The notes below the pieces were generated by a model. It had not been told where the DNA came from and did not search any database. It was given only the letters and a program-made list of their open reading frames with translations. Below, piece by piece: positions 31,861 to 48,900 of a DNA stretch of 64,000 nt. Made by a program: the position numbers and the translations under genes. The DNA comes from Trichoplax adhaerens. Lineage: Eukaryota; Placozoa; Uniplacotomia; Trichoplacea; Trichoplacidae. Every line of letters starts with the position of its first letter. Position 1 is the first letter of the stretch. The stretch lies in the NCBI RefSeq assembly GCF_000150275.1, contig NW_002060946.1, forward strand, positions 6,218,667 through 6,282,666. Reading direction: 5' to 3'.

Positions 31861-33149
31861 ATACGTAGCGGTGTAGTTGCAGTATTTCTCTGGAGAATTG
31901 ATGTTTTCATGCAATATTTCCTAGTTATGCTTTGATCGATCTCCACTGCTGGTACTTTATTAGTACCCTGGATATACGCTTGCTATTTAAATTGGATTCA
32001 ACATATCTTTTGCGTGTTAGCAATGCCTCAATATCTTAGGGAAGTTATGCTAATAAAGTCACCTGTATGAAGGGATAATTACTAACTTTGTATGTTGTAT
32101 TGCCGCTTGTGATTTTGGTAGGCTTTGTAGCGCATAGAGTAAATTAGTGGATGATTCATACATGCATTTGGATGTTAAATACCTTTAGGATAGGATTAAG
32201 TCACTCAAGTAATGCCCATATAATATCAGCTGTATTATAATACGAGCTCGTAGCTTCTTTATTTCATTTACCGGGTAAAAGCTAGCATGCTATAGTAACG
32301 GTAGCATAATGCTGCAACTTCTGTATACGTGTATGTCAGAAAATCAAAGGTATTTGGGATAGCATTGACAGACTTTAAGAAGAAATCTTGCAAAAAGTGA
32401 TTGTTAAACGATGGCTATGTCGTAATACATATGAGTATACTGTAGATCGGTAAAATTGATTATGGTGAAGCTATTACTCTATATCTTATCCTGACAGCAT
32501 CGAGGGTCAAACAAGCAATTACATAGCCGATTTTATAGATATCATGGAAAAAAATAATGCTAAACGACGCAATTCGGTTTATGCGTCGCTGTCTACCACT
32601 GTGAAGTCAAGCGAGTTTGAAGTAGACGCAGCCTAGAAAGCTAGTACCGTAGTAAACTGCCGAAAAAAACAACGTACGATAGCAGTTGTGCATAGTGTAA
32701 TGAAGACGTCATTATACTGTCTCTCGCGCCACTTGCCACAAGTGATGCACACTACAGTACTGTATGTAATATATTGTACGTTAATACTGCATATCGAGAT
32801 TATACATACTGTACTGTACATAAAACGCGCAGGTTGATTAAGTCTGATGTTTGGATAAAGTTCGTAGGTGTTGATTTACCGTTGACTAACTGTAAAGAAG
32901 CCTTTTTTTCCAAGGTCAGCAATACGTACGTACACTACGTGGTGTTCTTTATGGATGATGTAAATGTGTTTTAACTGCGCTATAGGAATACTTGTATTAA
33001 AGTAGAATACTAGTGTATCAGGTAAGGTCCTTGAATGGAGAAGCAAGCAACCCGAACCCGATAAAACCCGATCAAATTGTTGATTTTCGAACCCGAAATG
33101 AGTGCAATCGCTATACAAACACTCCCCCCCCCGAGCTCGAGTCCAGGTG

Positions 33150-33213
33150 TTGTACTGTACATTGTACTGTAGTGTAGTGTACTGTACTGTACAGTGTACT
33201 GTACTGTACATTG
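33150..33213. repeat. GTACTGTAC repeat block
   Basis: Nearly continuous alternation of GTACTGTAC, GTAGTGTAGT and GTACAGTGTACTG units, each self-complementary. It directly follows the poly-C run. Confidence 0.7.
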
Positions 33214-33573
33214 AAGTCCAGTCTTGTGACAGTCGTGATGATCACAAATTGATTCACAGGAGTGTCCTGTCCAGTAACAATACTTCACAGTAAAGCCACA
33301 CCAGTACGTTCTGTACTGTATCAGATTGTACTTAACAGTCTACCCTATGGTAGGTTTTAGCGAAGTTAACGCTCTACTGTACTGTACTGTATGTTTTTTT
33401 CTCAACTCTATGATCCACCCACATCAGTACCTACAATACTACTGTACAGTACTGTAGGTTTTTTCTCAACTGTATGATTAAACTAAATATTCTACCGTTG
33501 TTGAACTTTTCTGAAATCCATCACACGTGACTGTCATACCGACATGCGCTGATTCTGTTTTCCCTCGATATCC

Positions 33574-33722
33574 CTGCTTCCGTCATACAGTACAGTACGG
33601 GACTGTACAGTACTTGTCGACAGAGTGTACCGTAGCCTACCGGACTGTACACTGTACGGTACGGTACGGTACAGTACGACTGTGACTCATCCGTACAGTC
33701 GTCGTACTGTACAGTACGACGA
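33574..33722. repeat. complex inverted repeat of GTACNGTAC type
   Basis: Includes GTACAGTACGGGACTGTAC, then GACTGTACACTGTACGGTAC, and ends with CGTCGTACTGTACAGTACGACG, itself a 22-base near-perfect palindrome. It sits about 200-350 bp before the V-ATPase A start codon. Confidence 0.7.
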
Positions 33723-33919
33723 CTGGAAAGTGAATGCTGCAGTTCAGCGTCCTTCTTCATACACAAGGTAGTGCTTCAAGCTGCTGAGCAACGCAGTCAC
33801 CTTGATCTATGTTAGCATCAGGCCATTATAAACTCGACTACGTTACGTACGTAGCTGCACATTGCCCAGTGGGTCATTACGGTAGTCTATCTCTTCCAGA
33901 GGATTGAGGAGTTTGCAAC

Positions 33920-38387
<4,468 letters not shown>

Positions 38388-40183
38388 ACGGTGCAGCAAA
38401 CTTAACAGACAAAAATGTCTATTTATAAAATATATATATGAGGGCCACCGTGAATTATTTCACGCAGGTAGTTCCAATGTAAAGCTATTACAAGATCTTT
38501 AATCTGGTTTGATTTGCCAATCACAGGTTTTGTTGACCATAGTAGCGCTTTATCCAAGATAGAAGTAATAACGTTCCTGCGGCTATATGATAATTTTTCT
38601 TTCGGTAGTTTATAAATTTTATTAAACTAGCACATTTATATCGACTAATAGCATGCATTATGTGTCTAATGCCCGCAGTCTGTTTTAAGTCGTAGAAATT
38701 TATTTATCTAAACAAGATTAAATTCTATAATTAGAAGCTGATTTTAACCTGGCATGTGTTTCATTCATTATATCTCATCTTATTACATTTTTAAAGTAAT
38801 CTTTTGATGATATTGCTAATGGTAAATAAATCAAATGTTTTGCGTCAATTCTTTGTATGGTGTCTAGAAACATTCTAATTTATTGATCTATTATCTGCTA
38901 AATGCGATCATAGTAAGGCGTAGAGAATTGTAGTGACAGCTGCATGCATACGTCGTGTACTGTACATACGAATATAGGCAATGTTATAATTCATATTGGT
39001 GCAAAGAAATTGACAAAGCGTGATTGGGCCAAGCCACTACCTTGAATGGCTATCAATATTAGCGTTAGCGCTACTTGCATCCTCATGTATTCTTTAAAAA
39101 ATAAGGATAATCTATCGTGATATCCGATAATTTACAGTGAAATCTCCTTAATTACTAGCCCAATATCAGGAATGAGTTTAAAAACGAAAAAATTTGGCGT
39201 AATGTTTTCATTTTTACAGTCACCGTACGTGAACAGATTAGATTTATACCGTAAATACTCATATGCTAGTACAGTATAGTGGGGAAAACAAAATAATTCT
39301 TTTGGACAGCACTATAATAATAACTAACAAGCGACTACAAGATGTTATCAGCTTACAGATTGCAAAATCTTGATTTCAAAAGCCAATGATAGCTAACTAG
39401 TGTATATATATATGTAATAAATGCATATGCTATTTATTATGTAATTTTATAATAAGAAAAGAATTTTGAATTCAAGAATTTATACACATTGTAAGTACGC
39501 GTATTCACTAATCGTACACATCGTAAGCATTGACTTATTTTCACTATCTGTATGAAGTCAGATAGTAAATAGAATAAATTATCGTTTGATAATCATTTAA
39601 TGTAATGGTAATAAGTTACTCATATTTAAAAATATATCTTCAATAATATTAGTACAGTTTCGAGAAATCCCTCTCTGATACAATGTGTGGTTATGTACAG
39701 CGACTAGCAAGCAGCAGAACTTTCACATCCAGATAATTATTGTTAATCCATAACTCAATTTGCAGGATTTTAAGGAAATTATTCGATATCAAAACTAATT
39801 TAATTTAAATTCGAGATTATTAGATCGTAATCTACATTAGTACTATAATTAGTGCTTTGATACTGCTTGGTAATTTGATATACAATTACAACGATATACT
39901 ATAGTAATTAACAACGTCCAAAACAAGTTTACTTATTTACATGAGTTACGTATTTCATATATAACAACGTATTGGTAAAGTGATCACTGTAATATTGACG
40001 AGTCTCATAACAAACACCTTTAATATAGATAATGTAATTTATCGAATTATGAAACAATATCCTTTACAGAAAATAAACTTGATGCTTTACAACGGCTCAA
40101 TGCAGTATTCAATATTGCATCACATTTGCGCTGCTTTGTACAATCCAGAATGCACATAAACGTTTGAAAATTAAAGGCTGCAT
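38388..40183. other. intergenic region between convergent V-ATPase A and TM2D3
   Basis: No gene seen. Probably 3' UTRs at both ends and AT-rich spacer between. Confidence 0.5.
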
Positions 40184-42344
40184 TTATAAATACAACGAAC
40201 CATCCTCTGGCTTTAAATAACCAATAGCAATTAGAACAACATCTATTAGTGTCCAGACTCCTAGACCACCAAGACTAAACAATTTGCCTAGGCCTGTACG
40301 CCAATACCCTAAATAAAACCGATCAGCGCCAAAACCTCCCAAGGTAATACTGAAAGTTTCGGATCAATAGACAAAATGATATTAAATAACTTGTTTGGTA
40401 CAAGTCTAATTAAAGGATATCGTGTAGTAGAATCAATAAGATTAGCTATTGGTAAGAGTTTATTGCAATGTTTTATTCATCATTATTTTATTATCATCAA
40501 TGGTACAATATAAACTAGGTAGTAAGTGGCAATTAAACTAGAGGATTGATTAATGGTCTCGCTAGCGATACGCACCTAAGTATAACAGCTGTGCTCCAGT
40601 GATGTCCCGAAGTCCAATTACATTTAACATTTTTTTGAAATGTTCTACTTCCTTCAAATTTAGTTTATTTAATTTATCCTTAGTAAAGTAGTGTCACCAT
40701 TTGATGCCTATAGCGATCAAGTATTTATGATATATTACCATGAAATACGACTATACGCGAGTACTTACCTAAGCAAAGAATACTATTATCGATGGTGCAG
40801 GTGGCAATATATGTTGAGGTACTTTTATTTCCGACAGCCTATTAATACAAGAACAACAATATCATTTATAGTTCGATTGAGAAGTAGTGCTCTTGGTAAA
40901 AGTAATGTATAAGGAGTATGCGATTCTTACACGGCAACTGAAGTTGCTAGAACATGTATAATTGGAAGATGGAAATTGATAGCAAAACGCACATTTCATT
41001 GATCGAATGAAATTATCATCTCCCTAAAATAATTTATGATAAGATTAATTAATAAAAGACTAGCATTAGTTTTAACGCTGTCTGTAAAGCAAGATAATGC
41101 TATCATTACTATTATCCCAGTGAAAAATAATATAGTATCGTTGGCGTGTAGTCATTGGTGATAGATTACTAAGTCTGGTGTACAAACAGAAAATACTTTG
41201 TTCAGGTCGTGTATCTGTAAGAATAGGTGATATAGCGTCAGCAAGTTATTTTAAAAGTCCCTATTAGGACATCCCAAGGGTAAGTATATTCCATGGGCAT
41301 AAAAGTATGCCTACATGTACTCTACTGTACACGTATGTTGCAGTAGGTTGATTTTTGGATGCTCCGAGATAGATCAGAGTGATTTTTAGAAGTAGAGTAA
41401 AAGGCCACAACAGTGTCTGTTACAGTAGGCTATCGGGCAATGCGATTTGTATCGACAATGTAGATCAAGTGAACTTACAGTTTTATAACATAATCATTCC
41501 AGCTAGCAAACTTTCAATTGGACTACTAGGAACTAGAAAGTCTTAACTTATGAACAAGTAGAACTCTTATTTGAATTCATGAGAACTTTCTACGTTATCA
41601 CGATAGCGGAGTAATACCAGGCTGTAAGAAACTATTGCCTTATAGTATGATGGATGGATTCATGTCAAACTGAAGCCATGAATAACCCATCTACTCGTAC
41701 AGTAATTGAATGACTCATTGACGATTGAAAAAGTTTAACAAAAGCAGTCAACATTCTCTTCGGTAGAGTAGAGAGAATAAACAAGTTGAAATGACGATTG
41801 TAGCGATACTGTAGACTAGAGTAGTACATTGTCCGGCACAGTACAAGTCTTTCTCTATACGAGTATTTTAGTGTCTATCACTATCGTTCTCAGCCAATTG
41901 ATCCGATCCATTGGACAGACTACTCTGGTGCATTATTAGCCGTTCTACAACGTCGTTAAGACGGCATTCGGAATTGAATCGATTGAGTGGGCAAGTAGAT
42001 TAGATGATTCGTGATGGTAGTGTAATCAATGTCCAATTACTCACTTTACAGTTGATGCCAGGTAAAGATGAACAATTGACAGTTAATTCTTCTCCATAAA
42101 AGCAGTTGTAGGTCATGTCACATTGCAAGCATATAGCAGGTAATTGACTGCATTGCATCAGTGAATGACTACATTTATCTTCCCTATTTTGCGTTGAATT
42201 GGTCACCATCAAACTATCGGTCGACGTGGTAGAAGGTAGCAAAGTAGTAGAATCTGAATCTGTGGCTAAGGCTGAAGGCCTAGAGACAAAACCGATGATG
42301 ATGACGACGATCCAACTGACCACTAATCTATCCATTCCAGCCAT
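40184..42344 (-). CDS. TM2D3: TM2 domain-containing protein 3 (almondex homologue)
   Basis: Exons from the start: 42344-42045, 41023-40931, 40838-40769, 40651-40576, 40349-40184; 705 nt, 234 residues (human about 247). An N-terminal signal peptide (about 1-27, VVSWIVVIIIGFVS core) precedes a Ser/Thr-rich linker. A cysteine-rich lumenal region follows: CSQLPAICLQCDMTYNCFYG, NFIRSMKCAFCYQFPSSNYT, ATCTIDNSILCLG, then CNWTSGHHWSTA. The C-terminal TM2 domain has two membrane helices around the conserved GGFGADRFYLG motif and ends KPEDGSLYL, which is specific to the TM2D3 subgroup. In Drosophila, almondex is needed for Notch signalling; the role here is inferred. Intron 1 (about 1 kb) is much larger than the others. 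All splice phases agree. The start has two candidate Met codons (1 and 4); I took the first. Confidence 0.94.
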
Positions 42345-42629
42345 ACTGTCTTCAAGATGGTAATGACTCGTCCACTACTAGACGGGTTCGTGTCCAATGC
42401 TTTAACAAGATCTTCTCACTAATAACATGAAGGACAACATCCACTAGTACATGATGATTTTGTAGGTATGGTGAGGAAATAAGATGCTCGATAGCGAAAG
42501 AATGATAGAAGCTCGACGAAAGAAGTTTTGTGGAATGGAGAACCAATGGCCGACAAAAAGGACCGGCGCAAGATGTTTTTGTACCAGCGAGTTCTTCTTG
42601 CGTCCATGGGTACCGTTCCGTCCCGAATA
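42345..42629. other. immediate upstream region of TM2D3
   Basis: Non-coding as far as I can tell. Several overlapping ORFs run through here on both strands into the repeat block to the right, but none has homology. Confidence 0.4.
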
Positions 42630-42985
42630 TTACAGTACACAGTACAGTATCATGGAGGGACTGTACACTGTACACTGTACTGTACACTGGACACGACAGT
42701 ACGGTGTCGTGGACGGACAGCACATCCTTTACAGTGTACAGTACAGTACTATACAGTATCATGGAAGAACTGTACACTGTACAGTGCATTAGGGCGGACG
42801 GACAAGCCGTCCTTTACAGTGTACAATACAGTACAATACAGTATCATGGAAAAACTGTACACTATACAGTATCCATGCAAAAGTAAAAGAGTGCAGTAAC
42901 CGTTCCCGTGTACGGTACTGTACAGTACAGTACAGTACTCTACAGTATAGGAGAAGTACAGTCAGTGTACACTACAGTATCAACT
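42630..42985. repeat. tandem and inverted GTAC repeat block
   Basis: CAGTATCATGGA followed by an ACTGTACACTGTAC stretch recurs with ATCATGG at 42649, 42758 and 42843 (spacings 109 and 85). A GGACGGAC-x-CCTTTACAGTGTACA segment recurs at 42711 and 42796 with period 85. The block ends in plain GTACTGTACAGTAC palindromes. Overlapping ORFs of 102-145 codons on both strands are by-products of the low-complexity repeat. Confidence 0.8.
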
Positions 42986-45900
42986 ATCAACTACGGTACT
43001 GCCCATGATGGAGTGGGATGGATGGACGTACAGATTGGCGAAAGCTTCTTCCTCCGTCATTTCAACACATAAAATCAAATCCAATATGGGCAATAAAGGA
43101 GATGCGAATGAGATGGATGCACAAATTGTAAAATCTGTCAACATCTTGCCAGTGGTCTCTACCACAGCCTTTACACAGGGATAGACCTATATTACATGTC
43201 CCTATTACTGCATTAACACGCAATGCAACTGGATGATTCATCAGCATAGCACGTACAAGCTGCAAACAGAAATGCAACAGTATGATGCGCTATCGGTCGG
43301 CATTATTATTCCATTCAAGTGAATATTGGCAAGATGAAGTTGAATAGGATCCAACTGGTAACAAGAATCACAAGTACACGTACGAAGGATATGGATCTTA
43401 AGACGCTTGAAAGAGTATTTTTGCCTACTAAGGGATCAATAAAAAACGATAGCAGAAAGGCAAAGGGAACTGACTTTATGATGAACTTATTAGGCATTTG
43501 GACGCTTGATTAATATGCCTTCATCAGATAGTCGCATTCCATTTCATGTTAAAGTAAATGCTAAAATGAGAAAATCAATCAACAATTGATTCGACCACCT
43601 GAATCAATTCTAAAAAACAGGTGGACATATTTCCATCAGACATGCAACTTGTGTCAATGGCGATATTTTAACACATACGAGCGCACATTATTACATTGAA
43701 TAATAGCATCATCCGCTATTTAAACACTTATCCTTAATAATAGAAAGTTTATTTAATTTATACTCTACCGTCATTATGGCCAATGCATAATCAGAATTAA
43801 ATATTCAGCGTAATCTAAATGAATGCTTGTTGTTATCAATGAAGTACAACGGGGCAGCAATTAAATTTCAATTTTTATTAGCATAATTAAGACGCGAGAC
43901 TGCCTAATATACAATCGATTACGTCGATAATAATTGTGATACAATCGGTCATCAATTAGACTGATCATCAAGGATAATTAAAGTCATAAACGATTCTATC
44001 AAGTTACGCAATGATCTCCGTTTCTTCTTTACTCATTGGAATCAATGAATTATCCATTAATAGACTATCAATAAGCCGTAGGTCTTTGGATAATGCGTAT
44101 AATTTGGCTGTTGAGAGTCATATAAAACATGATTCATTTGTTGATCGCATTAATCAAGATCTTACTTTTAATTTAACTGGGATATTACCATCCAGGATAG
44201 CTTAAATAGAAAGGTAGATATTGTACTCGTCTCTTGGATATCAGTATTGTTCTATCGTAGGCCAGTTAAGGAATATTTTCATCGAGTGCTTTAAGGCTGT
44301 TACTTCTTTCATTAATTCATATATTTCATTAATAAATGAACTTTTGCTTGAGGAGCGAAAGTAATGACTAGAAACGGACTACTGTAGCCATCGATCAATT
44401 TGGCTAGTAGCATTGACCACAGACTTATATTTTTTGCCCTTTAACATACGTCAAATATCGATCGGGCAGGCGTTCATGAGTACACATATATTATTCTTCA
44501 TTCAAAAATCATGAAGAGGAATTGAACTCAATATCATCGACTCTACAAATTTCCCTACGTTAAATGATTGAATCAATGCACTGCGATGACATCTTATTTT
44601 ATCATCTTACCAAAGCAAAGATTTTATTCTTGATCTTTTGCCCAATGCTTCTAATTAACGCGTTAAAATTAGCATCAATGACATGATTCAATCATGTAAG
44701 AATATTCATATAAGAACAGATCATTCTTTCAGTAACGCAACAGTTATAGCATGGCAGGCTCATTGAATAGTTTTAGTCAACTCTATTATAAACTATTGAA
44801 ATGAAAATGATTTATCCAATACTTGATGAAAGTAGAAACTCATTTTCAATGTTACTAAATGCACCAATAATTAACTACGGTTAGTTGCTTTCAAAGATCG
44901 TCAATAAACTACTCGTAGAATTACCACTTACTTATTCTGTATTCATTTCTGCCCTACAATTTCATATCTGCAACGATCGACCCGATACTTAAAGTTAGTT
45001 TAGCTCAGAAAATAAGAAAACAAGATGATACTCTAAAAGTTGAAATAACGTTGAACCCTTACGATATTCTTGTTCGTATGGCGTCACTTTAAATTTATTG
45101 CATAACTAATTCTATTTAAGCTAGTGTAATAGTTTCATTGAGACTGGTTCATTGTACTAATCTATCCCAATAAGCCATAACAATTTATCAATTAGACAAC
45201 TACTAAATTAGACAGGATCGCACTGCCATTCCACTGACGAGCAACTAGGTATTAATATTGCAAGCCAATGGGATAAATCTTGCCCTATTAATGGCAACGA
45301 TTTGAAAGTATTGCAAAATAATTGATACTATCTCTTGTCTGGATTAGCTACTAGAGTCAAGTGTTGAATATGGAATTGGATTTTAAAAAACAATAATTCA
45401 TTAGGTCAATGTCAAAGTAGTCTATTTATAAAATAAAATTGTGATACTAAATTAGTCTATCCTATCGAAAAGATGTGGGCTTTCTTTGAAAGAATGAAGC
45501 AAATTCCTAAGTGTTATTGACGTAAAGAAACAACTGAGAAATGAGATTATACCAATCAATATTAAAATCTTATAGAGCTAGAGTAAGAACGGCAAGGTTT
45601 GATTTTGATTAAAGTTTGATGAAAGAGTTTTCCTTCTATTTGGAGACAAGATAAATGATCGGAGCTAATGTAGTAAGATGTTGAATAATATGAAATCGCA
45701 TAGTTAGCAATCAAGACTGAATCCTTTCCTTAAATATATGTATATTACGGCTACGACGTAAAGAAAGAATCTAAAAAATCAATTAACTGCACTTATAGTA
45801 ATCTATAAATAACGGCAATATTGTCGTAAGTAAGAATTAAAGCATTATTCATTGTGTTCAAGTTTATTTTCGGACTGAATCATCATCATCGTCATCAGTA

Positions 45901-48900
45901 CTTTACATATAAATTGTTTTTGAATTATTGACCGCGATAGAAATGATCATGCTAATCTAGTTGTAATTATAAAATAAACTTTGTTAAAATAACTAGCGAT
46001 CATGCAATAGAGTTAATGAAATAATTCATTTCGAGCCCTATGTCAATAAAGGATGAATACATGAATCTAGAGTCTATCATCACTATAAAGTCTCAAAAAA
46101 ATCATCATTGACATAAATTAGCATAGCTCTAATCAAATGGATCAGTGTTGACATTAGCTTGAATAATAATGAATTCACATCTAGCTAGTTCTACGTCAAC
46201 ACTGATCAAGATAGCATGCTTGAATTACATTATCGACCATCAATAGAGAATTAAATTTATAAAAACAACATCTACTTGTTGATTATAGCATTCGTGGCAG
46301 TCGAGCAGCATCTGTTCTCTTAATTGATGAATAAATAAATTATACAACTCGAATTTTTAAAATACTTCATTGACTATAAATTAATATTCACTGCAATTAA
46401 ATCGATCATTTGGTCTACTTCCATTAATATCCGTCAAGAGCTTACGACTTTTCCAGGTTAGTCGATAAAATTTCTGTTAATTGATTATTTGTAAACGCAC
46501 GATTTGTATCTCTCTGGTTTTAATCTTCACATCGAGATTCTATCCCTACTTTGGTCAATCAATGTATTATGTCTCGGTAAAAAAATTAGCTCATTAATAT
46601 CTTTCATATTCGATTTGCTTTCAACTTGATTTTGTCATCAACTATCAGTCTTAGCCATAAATGGAGCTAATATCATGATTTGCTTTACCATTTTCCATCA
46701 TTTAATCAACATTATCAAATCACGAGTTCTCTATACCAAAGTTGATCTATACTACAGTAGTTGGGAAGCACTTGAATTCATTCATGATTTAAGCGTAGAA
46801 AGTGGGTCATGATCTATAGATATTTCATTTCTATATGATATAAAAGTCATCATTGAAGAATCTACAATTTTCATTGAACAATCCTTTGACAATACTATCC
46901 TATGAGCATCACGAAAAACCTATTGCTAAGTGCAATATCGGAAAAATAGCGATCAACATTTTGGAACACTTTTATGTTAAATCCAATGAAGAAACTAATT
47001 TTTAAAAAAGATTGCTGAAGATGTACTCCATAAAGTACTGGGTATTGAGTTAAATATAAAATTCGGAGATATCCGCAGTGTAGCTCAACAGATACAATCA
47101 GGCTAAATAAGTGAGGAAAGATTGAAAATATTTCTACAAATATTTTTTCCGTAGTACAGTAACCCAAAGACGTATTTTACATACGGTGTTAGAATGCCTG
47201 AGATCTCGATATGAAACGAAGGTTTATTCCATGAATATGTCATGAAAGTAATAAAATGCAATTTTCAGTCTTGTATAGTTGGCTATGGAAAATCACAGTA
47301 AGATAAAAATCATGATTTATCCACAGCTTGAATATGATATACGATTTAAATATCGTATGTAATGATTTCAGCTAATCACCATAGTAAAGTTAAGCACTCA
47401 TATACTACAACATAGTCAGGAAATTGCTTTGGGTTTTATTTTATGGCCTGTAGTCTTGAAGAATTTGTATTATTAGTAGACTGTTAGCATTTTTCCTTTG
47501 AATATGCATCATCTTTATCTGTGTAGAATACGCAGCATTCATAGAAGTAAATCGTTCAATAAGCTTGATGCCATGCTACGGGTAAACGATATTGATTCGA
47601 CAAGAAACGATAATCTCTCCATGCCGAGATATAGAGATATGTGCTTTGGCTATAGAGCTTTATTGCATCAATATGATCTTCATGTTCCTTGAAAACAGCA
47701 TTAACCATCCTATGCTTGATTACAATATCCATTTTCATTATCTTAATACAGTAGGAAAGGATAATAGTAGCAATGATGGAACGGCCTACAGGAAGCATAC
47801 GACGAATAATGTATTAAAATAACTTTTAGAATTTACAAATAATCTATTTGACTAATTTCTCCTAGGGCATCTTACAATGTAAGTTTAGGAAACAATACTT
47901 GGATAAATTATTAACCAAAGAGTTTAAAGGACACAATAATTACTATAAAATTGTTTTGATTCGATTAATCCATCGGATTGAAAAAATTGAATAATTATTT
48001 CTTTAAATATTATAATCATTGTACAACTCTCAAATGTCGCTGTAAGAATTATTGCAATAGCTAAATTCGCAAGGATATAATAATCTGTAGATTTATTAGA
48101 TAACATAACTTCAACTATCAACCGTAGGAAGATTAACCGTTTCTAACATGAAATTGACAACAGATTTTGAAAAGAACAGTCTTGGGTTACGGATAGAAAT
48201 GAATGAAAGTACTAATTATAGTGTCCGAAATATCACGTTCCTACTTAGAAAGAGGTTGTCTTTTGAAAATAACACGACAAAAGTGTAGTCATAAAGAACC
48301 CAAGATGATAGAATAAGCCAGTGAATAGCTTTCAAAGCCTATAGGGCTGAGATTTAAATAGAGCACCATAATTGTATTGCATTAGATTAAAACGACGACT
48401 TTTACAATAGTAAGGACAGCATTTTATGGGCTATTTGTGTGAAAATCAATGTCTAAATCAGTTTTATAGGAAAACTTTAGAAAGAAAGTTGTGAATCTGC
48501 GATACACTATTCCAGCTGTCATAGATCAAAAATCGCTGCTTTAAGCAAGATTAATGGATCAGATGCAATTGGAATAAAGAAAGAATCTCGAAATTCTAGC
48601 ATAATATTGGCCTATAACTTAATTTAACTTATATTCAATTGTCTAGCTTCCGTCATTGTAAGAGTTCATAGGATTACAGTCCATTTTTTGAATCTATTTT
48701 TGACTACAGTATAAAATTTTAATGATAACAAACTGAATTAAATTAATATTCATAAGTTTACTGTAAGCCCTTAGTAAAAGAGTTATCACTATCCAAATAC
48801 TTCAAGCCAAGACAATAGTTATTCTATAAGAAGGTAAAAATTAACTTGGTCTGACGAGATATTATTTCGTGACACGTATTTACTCCATTTGATAATATAA

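Larger units (their letters stand above)
31861..33919. other. intergenic region rich in GTAC palindromes
   Basis: No gene recognised. The ORFs here are made of repeat sequence read on both strands. A run of about nine to ten C residues starts near 33124. Two dense palindrome blocks are listed separately. The right end is the presumed V-ATPase A promoter. Confidence 0.5.

Noticed and set aside
42352..42899. Overlapping ORFs of 73-145 codons on both strands
   Set aside because: They consist of GTACTGT repeat sequence translated in several frames, with repetitive CTVYST-type peptides and no homology or splice support.
43315..43513. 60-64 codon ORFs on both strands, one hydrophobic
   Set aside because: Could suggest a decayed receptor, but no class A motif, splice context or neighbouring exon supports it.
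46140..46207. MicroRNA precursor
   Set aside because: The loop is long and pairing beyond the 13-bp arms is imperfect; without expression data I list it only as an inverted repeat.
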